From CAZQXD01 sp964597315 (GTDB lineage Bacteria > Pseudomonadota > Gammaproteobacteria > Competibacterales > Competibacteraceae), in contig CAZQXD010000071.1 in the NCBI GenBank assembly GCA_964597315.1, positions 1-20,615 of the forward strand: 20,615 nt of DNA. The letters run 5' to 3'. Under the pieces are notes generated by a model. That model searched no databases and was not told where the DNA came from. It saw only the letters and a list, made by a program, of their open reading frames with translations. Numbering within the stretch: the stretch's first letter is position 1; every line of letters starts with the position of its first letter. Below, piece by piece: positions 1 through 6,223 of this stretch. Position numbers and translations under genes: made by a program.

Positions 1-1
1 G

Positions 2-133
2 GCGGTGACCGCCCGCCATGAGGCGTTCATGGAGCGGGGTGATGTGCGCATCGCTAGCCCCCGCCGGACCACGGACAAAGACGTCCAGGTGTTCGTCCGC
101 CTCGAAACCCACAAGGAAAAGTCCGAGGTTTGA
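2..133 (+). CDS. C-terminal end of an unidentified protein (5' part outside window)
   Basis: An open frame enters from the left edge and stops at TGA 131-133, giving 43 residues that end in FVRLETHKEKSEV. The composition is charged and protein-like (RHEAFMERGDVRIASP), and codon use matches the high-G+C neighbours, so I take it as the true 3' end of a gene. No domain is recognisable from so short a piece. It converges on the hybrid kinase, whose stop is 55 bases away, with a G+C-rich hairpin between them. The reading frame is clear; the identity is unknown. Confidence 0.5.
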   Translation, partial: AVTARHEAFMERGDVRIASPRRTTDKDVQVFVRLETHKEKSEV

Positions 134-143
134 ACCCCTGCGG

Positions 144-162
144 CCGGCGGTGATCCCGCCGG
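144..162. terminator. Hairpin between convergent genes
   Basis: A perfect 7-bp inverted repeat, CCGGCGG and CCGCCGG around a 5-base loop, lies between two converging genes. No T-run follows on either strand, so it is only a candidate terminator or a mRNA 3'-end stabiliser. Confidence 0.3.
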
Positions 163-188
163 TCGCTGCTGTCGACCCCTGGAAACCC

Positions 189-3100
189 TCAATCCTCTCC
201 CGGCCGCCAAGTCCCTTCCAGCACGTTTTCCAATAGACGAACGATGTCTCCGGGCGCAAAGGGCTTCTCGATGACGGGCCGCTGGCAATGGGCCAGAAAT
301 TCTTCGGTCCCCGTGCCCAGGGTATCGCCAGTGATGAGTATCAGCCGCTCCAGCAGTTCCGGGCGGATTTGCGCAAGCCGCCGGTACAAGCCCGGCCCAT
401 CCAGATCGGGCATTTTCAAGTCACTGATAATCAGTTCGAAGTTCCCGTCCTCCAGCCGCTCCAGCGCCTCGTTGCCGCTAGCGGCCAGGACTACGGCGTA
501 CTCCTCCCGTTCCAGAATCTCCCGCAACAATTCGGCGATCTCCGCCTCGTCGTCCACCACCAGCACCCGCCGCCCCCGGCCCCGGGCCTGCTTGGGTGTG
601 GCGCTAGCTGCGGCCGGGACGTTAAGGGGCGACTCCACGGGCAGCAGAATCACGAACCGGGCGCCGGTGTCCGTTTGCTCCTGGAGGTATATTCGGCCAC
701 CGTGGGAGGTCACCACCCCATGGCTAAAGGACAGCCCGATGCCGGTGCCCACCCCGGTGGGCTTGCTGGTATAGAAAGGCTCGAAGATGCGTGGGCGGAT
801 CTCTGGGGGGATGCCCGGGCCGGTGTCAGTGAAGGTCAGCCGCACCGAATTGGTATCGGCCAGATACCGGCTGGTGATCTCCAGCCGCCGGGGTTCGGGC
901 GTCTCCTCCAGGGCCTGGCGGGCGTTGACCAGCAAATTGGTGAATACCTGGGTGAGTTGGTCGGCGTCCACGGACAATTCCGGCAGCTCCGGGTCCAGGT
1001 CCATGACCACCTCCACGTTGGCGGTGCGCAGACCGTAGTCCACCATCTCCACGGCGTTCTCGATCAGGGTGTTGAGGTGTACCTGGGCGCGCTGGGGGGG
1101 CTGCTGGCGGGCCACGGCCAGGAAAGTTTTCACGATCCGGGCGCAACGTTCCGCAGCCTGGCGGATTTTACCCAGGCGGTCGCGCAGGGCGTCGTTCTCG
1201 GCTTGGTTTTCCAGCATGATGGAGCGGCCCACCACCACCGACAGGGGGTTGTTCAGTTCATGGGCCACTCCGGCCAGCAGCGACCCCAGGGCCGATAACT
1301 TCTCGCTTTGATGCAGAGCCTCCCGTTGCCGGGAGATTTCCTGTTCCGCCAGCTTGAGCCGGGTGATGTCGGCGCGCACGAACACCATGCCCCCCTCGGC
1401 GGTGGGGTGGTAGCTGCTCAGCAGCCAGCGGCCGTCCTTGAGATGCACCTCCAGGGATTCGCCCCCTGGCAGCGGCGGGAAATGATCGGGCAGACGGGTC
1501 TCCTCGGGGGGGCGGCCATCAACGGTTTCGATCAGTGGCCAGGCCCGCTGGTACAGCGCGGTGGCGGTGGCGCCCTTAAGGCTGTCCGCCGGGACGCCGA
1601 ACAGGTCGGCGAATGACTGGTTGCAGTTCACCAGCCGTTCCTGGGCGTCGTAAATGGCGAAGCCATCGGGCAGGCTCTCGATGGCGTCTTGGAACAATTG
1701 CAGCCAGCGTTGGCGTTCCTGCTCGGCGTGGCGGTGTTCGGTAATGTCAATGTCCACGGTGACAATATGCGTGACCTCCCCGCTCGGCCCCAGCAGCGGT
1801 ACCTTGGTGGCCCAGACAGTGACTGTCTGGTCGTTCTGGTCCTGATGCTGAAATTCGTAAAAGGGGCTGGGCTTGCCGGTATCCAGCACTTTGCGGTCCT
1901 CCACGTCCACCAGTTGATGGATGTGGGGGGGGAATAATTCCTGGCTGGTGCGCCCCAAAAACCCATTCCGGCCCAGGTCCCAGTGTTCCAGAAATTGGCG
2001 ATTGACCATCCGGTAGCGTAACTGCCGATCCTTGACGTGGATCATGGCCGGCACCGCGTCCATCACCGCTTCCAGCAGATGGCGGTTTTCGTCGGCCCGG
2101 CGGCGGGCTTCCAGAGCTTCGGTAATATCGGTATAGGTGCTGACGAAGCCCCCTTCGGGCACCGGGCGGCGGCGGATTTCAATCAGCCGACCGTCATGGA
2201 GGCGGGTCTGCACGGTGCTGGACTCCCCAGGACGAAAACTGTCTCGCAAGGGGTCCAGAAGCGCCGTCCGCTCGGCCCGGGTATAGCCCTGATGGTTGAC
2301 CTGTAGACGGGGCAGTTCCTGGATAGAGAGACCCGGACGAACCAGATGCTCGGGCAGGCTCATAATCTCGGTAAAGCGCCGGTTCCAGGCCACCAGTTGC
2401 AAGTCAGCGTCCACCAGGGTGATGCCGTCGGACATGTTATCCAAAGCGGCCCGCAGCACCACCGCTTGGCGACCCAGTTCCGCCTCCCGGGCCTCCAGTT
2501 CCTGGTTACGCTGGGCCAGGTCGGCCACCAAGGCCCGCAGGGCGCGGCGGGTTTCTTCGAAGCTGCGCCCCAGTTCGCCCAATTCGTCGCCCCGGTTCCA
2601 GGCCAGGGGATGGTCCAAGGCCCCGGCGGCCAGCACCCGGGCCTGGCTCACCAGCCGTTGCAGTGGTCCCAGCACCTTGAAGCGCAGCAGGGCAAAAATG
2701 ATGATCATGCCGGTGAAGAATTGCAGCAGGCCGCTGACGGCGATTTCCAGCCACTGATCGGCCAACCGGGAGGCCAGTTGGCCCGTATCCATGGTCACCC
2801 GCACCTGGCCAATGCTCTCCCCATCGCGCAGCACGGAACGCTCTAGAATCCGCTCCTTGCCCAGCCGCCGCTCGGGGGCGCTGGCGCCCAGAAAGTCCGG
2901 CGCCAGGGGGGAGGCCACTTCGATGGTGGTGATGCGTGGGTCCAGCATCAGGGCGTCGATCAGCGGCTCACCGGCCTCGGGGCGTATCTCCCACAAGGGA
3001 ATCTGCATGCCCAGGGCCAGCACCTCCAGAATCCGTCTGTGGTCGTCCTCCAGCCGGGCCAATAGCGCCGCCCGTTGCTCGGTCAGATGCAGCCAGGCGG

Positions 3101-3221
3101 CGGCCCCCAGGGGCAGGGCCAGGCCCACGGATAGGGCCAGGGTCAAGGTCAGCGGCAAACTGAGATTGTCCACATACGCCCTGAGTCGGGTTAACAATAC
3201 AGGCATGGTCGAGTACCCCAT
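189..3221 (-). CDS. Membrane-bound multi-PAS hybrid sensor histidine kinase
   Basis: This is a 1010-residue hybrid two-component kinase. Order: membrane segment (about residues 22-46), periplasmic sensor loop, second membrane segment (about 159-181), HAMP (about 182-237) with a coiled coil, and three PAS domains (about 255-370, 382-500, 507-625). Then HisKA with phospho-acceptor His654 in GVAHELNN, an HATPase domain (N-box near 762-766, DTGPGIP at 799-805, GVGTGIGLS), and a C-terminal receiver (about 884-1000) with acidic pair 890-891, phospho-Asp934, Thr964 and Lys986. Phosphate should pass from His654 to Asp934 and on to a phosphotransfer protein not seen here. The ligand is unknown. Start is ATG 3221 or ATG 3206 (MPVLLTRL); neither has a strong ribosome site, and 3206 would leave a shorter cytoplasmic lead. 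The gene stands alone. Confidence 0.93.
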   Translation of the reverse strand: MGYSTMPVLLTRLRAYVDNLSLPLTLTLALSVGLALPLGAAAWLHLTEQRAALLARLEDDHRRILEVLALGMQIPLWEIRPEAGEPLIDALMLDPRITTIEVASPLAPDFLGASAPERRLGKERILERSVLRDGESIGQVRVTMDTGQLASRLADQWLEIAVSGLLQFFTGMIIIFALLRFKVLGPLQRLVSQARVLAAGALDHPLAWNRGDELGELGRSFEETRRALRALVADLAQRNQELEAREAELGRQAVVLRAALDNMSDGITLVDADLQLVAWNRRFTEIMSLPEHLVRPGLSIQELPRLQVNHQGYTRAERTALLDPLRDSFRPGESSTVQTRLHDGRLIEIRRRPVPEGGFVSTYTDITEALEARRRADENRHLLEAVMDAVPAMIHVKDRQLRYRMVNRQFLEHWDLGRNGFLGRTSQELFPPHIHQLVDVEDRKVLDTGKPSPFYEFQHQDQNDQTVTVWATKVPLLGPSGEVTHIVTVDIDITEHRHAEQERQRWLQLFQDAIESLPDGFAIYDAQERLVNCNQSFADLFGVPADSLKGATATALYQRAWPLIETVDGRPPEETRLPDHFPPLPGGESLEVHLKDGRWLLSSYHPTAEGGMVFVRADITRLKLAEQEISRQREALHQSEKLSALGSLLAGVAHELNNPLSVVVGRSIMLENQAENDALRDRLGKIRQAAERCARIVKTFLAVARQQPPQRAQVHLNTLIENAVEMVDYGLRTANVEVVMDLDPELPELSVDADQLTQVFTNLLVNARQALEETPEPRRLEITSRYLADTNSVRLTFTDTGPGIPPEIRPRIFEPFYTSKPTGVGTGIGLSFSHGVVTSHGGRIYLQEQTDTGARFVILLPVESPLNVPAAASATPKQARGRGRRVLVVDDEAEIAELLREILEREEYAVVLAASGNEALERLEDGNFELIISDLKMPDLDGPGLYRRLAQIRPELLERLILITGDTLGTGTEEFLAHCQRPVIEKPFAPGDIVRLLENVLEGTWRPGED

Positions 3222-3223
3222 GA

Positions 3224-3239
3224 GCGCCCCAACGGGCGC
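3224..3239 (-). promoter_or_regulatory. Hairpin in the leader of the hybrid kinase
   Basis: A 6-bp inverted repeat, GCGCCC and GGGCGC around a 4-base loop, begins three bases upstream of ATG 3221 and about 18 bases upstream of ATG 3206. On the mRNA it would hold the G-rich stretch just before the start, so it could limit translation. No other evidence supports a regulatory role. Confidence 0.2.
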
Positions 3240-3368
3240 GAAACAAGAGAAACAATAAGCAAAGCGCGGGACATTCTCCAGAAATAGGCCAAGTCTAAAG
3301 TGGAAATCCAGAGACCGGAAAGATTCCGACCCCTAATTCACAATCAGTATGGCCAGGAGGTGAGCGCC

Positions 3369-3692
3369 ATGTACAAGCCCATGAACGAAACACAATTGCG
3401 CCGTGAGAACCGGCTGTATATGGGTACTGGCGGAGTCAGCCGGGGCAATCGTCGGCAGGGGTTTCGGCCAGCGTTTTGGGACAGTGACAGTGGCGAGGTG
3501 CGTCCGGCCTGTTTCGGGGACGGTTCCCCGGCGCCCATGCATGTGCTAGACGGCCTGCCCCCAGCCTGGGTGATCGACCGCCTGCCCTCGGGGCGGGTGG
3601 TGGCGGTCAAGCCCTCGGTGGTGGCGGGCTTTGTGCGAGGCGGCCGGTTCTATACCCGGGCTCAAGCGGCGGCGGCGGTGACTTGTGGCTGA
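3369..3692 (+). CDS. Small conserved-looking protein of unknown function, partner of the C39-like gene
   Basis: This encodes 107 residues. ATG 3369 is chosen because AGGAGG lies 7-12 bases before it; the longer frame from 3300 has no such site. The protein has no signal peptide or membrane helix. It begins with a polar stretch (NETQLRRENRLYMGTGG) followed by a compact domain with GFRPAFWDSDSGEV, the segment PAPMHVLDGLPPAWV and a C-terminal GGRFYTRAQAAAA. I recall similar unnamed proteins in other Proteobacteria but know no assigned function. The stop overlaps the start of the C39-like gene by 8 bases, so the two are probably translationally coupled and may act together. Confidence 0.8.
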   Translation: MYKPMNETQLRRENRLYMGTGGVSRGNRRQGFRPAFWDSDSGEVRPACFGDGSPAPMHVLDGLPPAWVIDRLPSGRVVAVKPSVVAGFVRGGRFYTRAQAAAAVTCG

Positions 3693-4320
3693 AACAATTG
3701 AAACCCGCCAAGAAACGGTCTGGAAACAGATTTTGGCTAGTCTATGGACTTACTTCCGCCGCCTGCCACCGGAGGGCCGGTTGGCGCGGGCGTCTGCTCT
3801 CCACGGCGGTTTGCCAGCGACCATTGGACGCGCCATGTCCCAATACCCGACCACCCCGGACCCCTTGCTACGGGGCTTGGTCATGATTACTCGCCATCGG
3901 AACCGGCCCCTGAGCGAGGCGGATATTTGCGCCGCCTGTGATGCGCCGACCCAGCGGCTGACCGTGGACACCCTGCGCCAAGTCGCCGGGCGATTGGGCT
4001 ATAGAGTGGCCCTGATTACCCTGGCCCCCGACAAGCTGCGAGAACTACCGGTGCCCTTTATCGCCTTGCCCAGAGACTTGGACCAGCCGCCGGTGGTGGT
4101 GGCGGGGCGCTGGGATGGCGCTTTCAGTGTCTGGAATCCCCTCAATGACGAAACCCGGTTGGTGGTCAACGAGGCCCTGCTGGCCCGTAGCGACCGGATC
4201 TTACTGGTGCGGCCTCTGAACAACGCCGGTCGTGGCCCCGAGTGGCGGCTGTGGATCGGTTTGCGCAAATGGCTGGTCCGGCTGGTCCGGCGGGTCCGTA
4301 GGCGGGCCCCGACAGTCTAG
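3685..4320 (+). CDS. Stand-alone C39-like (peptidase-like, apparently inactive) domain protein
   Basis: This is 211 residues from GTG 3685, inside the end of the preceding gene. Residues about 57-177 resemble the degenerate C39-like N-terminal domain of type I secretion ABC transporters (LapB/HlyB type): DPLLRGLVMI, then PLSEADI, LTVDTLRQVAGRLGYR, LPVPFIALPRD, a DGAFSVWNP turn and a closing ILLVRP. In that family the domain binds the secretion substrate without cutting it. I see no QxxCG-type catalytic cysteine motif; the two cysteines (82 and 85) are in ICAAC, out of place for catalysis. No ABC permease or ATPase part is fused or adjacent. The tail (about 191-211) is strongly basic and could be an amphipathic anchor. 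The stop codon overlaps that of the convergent solute-binding gene. The fold assignment is from memory of the family, not a search. Confidence 0.72.
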   Translation: MAETIETRQETVWKQILASLWTYFRRLPPEGRLARASALHGGLPATIGRAMSQYPTTPDPLLRGLVMITRHRNRPLSEADICAACDAPTQRLTVDTLRQVAGRLGYRVALITLAPDKLRELPVPFIALPRDLDQPPVVVAGRWDGAFSVWNPLNDETRLVVNEALLARSDRILLVRPLNNAGRGPEWRLWIGLRKWLVRLVRRVRRRAPTV

Positions 4321-5207
4321 GGCGTCTTGCGCTCTCCCCAGGCCGCCTCAAGTCGCTTGAAGTAGCCCTCGATAATACCCTTGAACACCCCTTCGGTGGC
4401 CAGTTTTTCCACGATCCAAGAAAACCGGGGCGCTGCTTCGGCCCAGGGGGAACGCCGGGATAGGGCGAAGTACACCGGCAGTTCATAGTCGTGCCGGTAG
4501 TGGGCTTTTTCGAAGCGGTCGGCGAAACCATGCACGGCAATCAGATAATCGGCTTGGGTCTCGGTGCTGATAAAGGCGTCGATCCGGCCGTGTTCCAGCT
4601 TGCGGAAATTGTATAAATCCTCGCTCACGTCCTCCTTGTAGATCGCCGGATCGGTGTCGAATCGCTCGAAATAGCGGACCCCCGCCTGCACCCCGATCCG
4701 CAGGCCGTGCAGGTCTTCATGACGACGAATATGCCGTCCCTCGCCTTTGCGCAAATAAAACACCTTGGCGGAGTGGGTTTTATAGGGTGGGTCGATAAAC
4801 ACCAGATACTGCTCCCGTTCCGGGGTGCGCAGAATCCCGCTGATCAAATCGGCCCTACCTTGGCGCAGCAATTCCAGGCAGCGTTTCCAGGGGAAGGCTT
4901 GATAGTCCGGCTCCAGGTTCGCGCCGTAGGCGGTGTTGAAAGCAGCCAGCACTGCTTCCAGCAGTCGGTTGTCGATGCCTTCGGGACTGACCGTCCTGCT
5001 CTGGGTGTCCACGACTTTCCAAGGCGGATAGGGGTCCATGGGCACCACCACGGTCTCAGTCCGGCCTGGCGCGGCCCGGCCTGGCGCGGCCCGGTCTGGC
5101 GCGGCCCAGCCAGGGATGGCCAATAGCAGAAACAGGACCAGGAGCGCGGCGGCGAGTGGTTGGCTGGGCCTCGCATTCGCGCCACCCGGGGGGGATAAAA
5201 CAACCAT
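4317..5207 (-). CDS. Periplasmic solute-binding protein, family 3 type
   Basis: This 296-residue protein has a signal sequence (hydrophobic core LAAALLVLFLLLAIPGWA, about residues 18-35) and a two-lobed amino-acid-type binding domain from about residue 50 to the end. Family-like segments include MDPYPPWKVV near the start of the domain, GRADLISGILRTPER, FIDPPYKTHSAKVFYLRKGEG at the hinge, LHGLRIGVQAG and GRIDAFISTETQADYL. Such proteins either feed an ABC importer or act as free sensors; no permease or ATPase is nearby, so the transport partner is unknown. AGAGG lies 8 bases before ATG 5207. The mature N-terminus carries a short AAPxR repeat encoded by a 15-bp tandem repeat. The gene is divergent from the mddA-like gene. 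Confidence 0.87.
   Translation of the reverse strand: MVVLSPPGGANARPSQPLAAALLVLFLLLAIPGWAAPDRAAPGRAAPGRTETVVVPMDPYPPWKVVDTQSRTVSPEGIDNRLLEAVLAAFNTAYGANLEPDYQAFPWKRCLELLRQGRADLISGILRTPEREQYLVFIDPPYKTHSAKVFYLRKGEGRHIRRHEDLHGLRIGVQAGVRYFERFDTDPAIYKEDVSEDLYNFRKLEHGRIDAFISTETQADYLIAVHGFADRFEKAHYRHDYELPVYFALSRRSPWAEAAPRFSWIVEKLATEGVFKGIIEGYFKRLEAAWGERKTP
5061..5105 (-). repeat. Three-unit 15-bp tandem repeat inside the solute-binding protein gene
   Basis: The 15-bp unit CCGGCCTGGCGCGGC occurs at 5061-5075 and 5076-5090 without mismatch and at 5091-5105 with one mismatch. The length is a multiple of three, so it adds AAPGR or AAPDR units just after the signal peptide without breaking the frame. It is likely to vary in copy number. 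Confidence 0.85.
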
Positions 5208-5393
5208 GTGACCGACCTCTTGGGAGGGAGTCAGTAGCGTGGAACGTCCACCCGAAACAATACCGAAACCGGACAGACAACATCAAAGGCGTCAGCGGGA
5301 TTATACAGAAACATCGGCTCGGTAATCTGCTTACCCAGAAGGACCAAAGCGTTCCACCACGGGAATGGTTCTCCAATCAAGAGGGTAAGCGCG

Positions 5394-6161
5394 ATGCAAC
5401 GTATCAGTATTTTTATCTATGGTGTCGTGGCCTATGGAGTGTTCTTTGCCACATTTCTATATGCCATCGGCTTTGTCGGCAATTTCGGCGTTCCCAAGTC
5501 CATCGATTCGGCCCCCCAGGTCCCCCTGGGCCAGGCGCTGCTGATCAATACTCTGCTGCTGGGCGTGTTCGCTGTCCAGCACAGTCTCATGGCCCGGCCG
5601 GCCTTCAAACGCTGGTGGACCCGGATCGTGCCCGAACCCGCAGAACGCAGCACGTATGTGTTGTTTTCTAGCCTGGCGCTGATTCTGTTATTTGTCTATT
5701 GGCAGCCTATGGGCGGGGTGATCTGGAGCGTGGAGCAGCCGGTGGGTCGGGCCGTACTCTATGCCTTGTTCGCCTTTGGCTGGGGCCTGGTGCTGGTGTC
5801 CACGTTTTTGATCAACCACTTTGATCTGTTCGGACTGCGCCAGGTGTGGCTGCATCTGCGCGGTCGGGACTACGAGTCCTTGCGTTTCGTTACCCCCTGG
5901 TTATACCGGCTGGTCCGCCACCCTCTGTATGTGGGCTGGTTCTTCGCTTTCTGGGCGACCCCTGATATGACCTTCACCCATCTGGTGTTCGCCGTGGCCA
6001 CCACCTTGTACATTTTGATCGCCATCCAGTTGGAAGAGCGGGACCTGCTGCGCTTCCACGGTAAGGACTATGCCGATTACCGCCGACAGGTGCCCATGCT
6101 GCTGCCTCGGGTATTCAAGAAGGGTGAACGATTTTTCGCCCCCACAGCCCATTCGGAATAA
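5394..6161 (+). CDS. mddA: Methanethiol S-methyltransferase-like integral membrane protein (MddA type)
   Basis: This is 255 residues with about six membrane segments. The C-terminal part has the signature of the isoprenylcysteine carboxyl methyltransferase/NnrU fold: RHPLYVGWF (RHP at 175-177), then EERDLLRFHGKDYADYRRQVP (EERD at 214-217), the S-adenosylmethionine-binding region. Overall length and sequence fit MddA, which methylates methanethiol to dimethyl sulfide at the inner membrane. ATG 5394 has GAGGG 8 bases upstream. The gene has its own leader, divergent from the solute-binding gene, and converges on the next kinase. The substrate is inferred from family resemblance; other small thiols are possible. 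Confidence 0.8.
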   Translation: MQRISIFIYGVVAYGVFFATFLYAIGFVGNFGVPKSIDSAPQVPLGQALLINTLLLGVFAVQHSLMARPAFKRWWTRIVPEPAERSTYVLFSSLALILLFVYWQPMGGVIWSVEQPVGRAVLYALFAFGWGLVLVSTFLINHFDLFGLRQVWLHLRGRDYESLRFVTPWLYRLVRHPLYVGWFFAFWATPDMTFTHLVFAVATTLYILIAIQLEERDLLRFHGKDYADYRRQVPMLLPRVFKKGERFFAPTAHSE

Positions 6162-6199
6162 AGTCGCTCCATGCGGGACAGGGTCGCCATGTCCTCGGC

Positions 6200-6223
6200 A
6201 GGGGCGGAAGAATTTTCGCCCCT
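6200..6223. terminator. Candidate bidirectional hairpin terminator
   Basis: AGGGGCG and CGCCCCT form a 7-bp stem around a 10-base loop containing ATTTT. It lies between the mddA-like gene and the convergent kinase, overlapping the kinase stop codon. No long T-run follows, so support is moderate to weak. Confidence 0.3.

Noticed and set aside
288..1298. A long open frame (336 codons) antisense to the first hybrid kinase
   Set aside because: It is a by-product of high G+C codon use in the kinase; the peptide is rich in H, Q and G with no family features and no ribosome site.
3688..3705. AATTGAAAC-type ending as a solitary CRISPR repeat, with similar motifs at 9059, 13031 and 15413
   Set aside because: Many CRISPR repeats end this way, but there is no spacing, array or cas gene, and one occurrence is coding.
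5156..5671. A 171-codon plus-strand frame spanning the leader and start of the mddA-like gene
   Set aside because: It overlaps both real genes in other frames, has no ribosome site and no recognisable domain.
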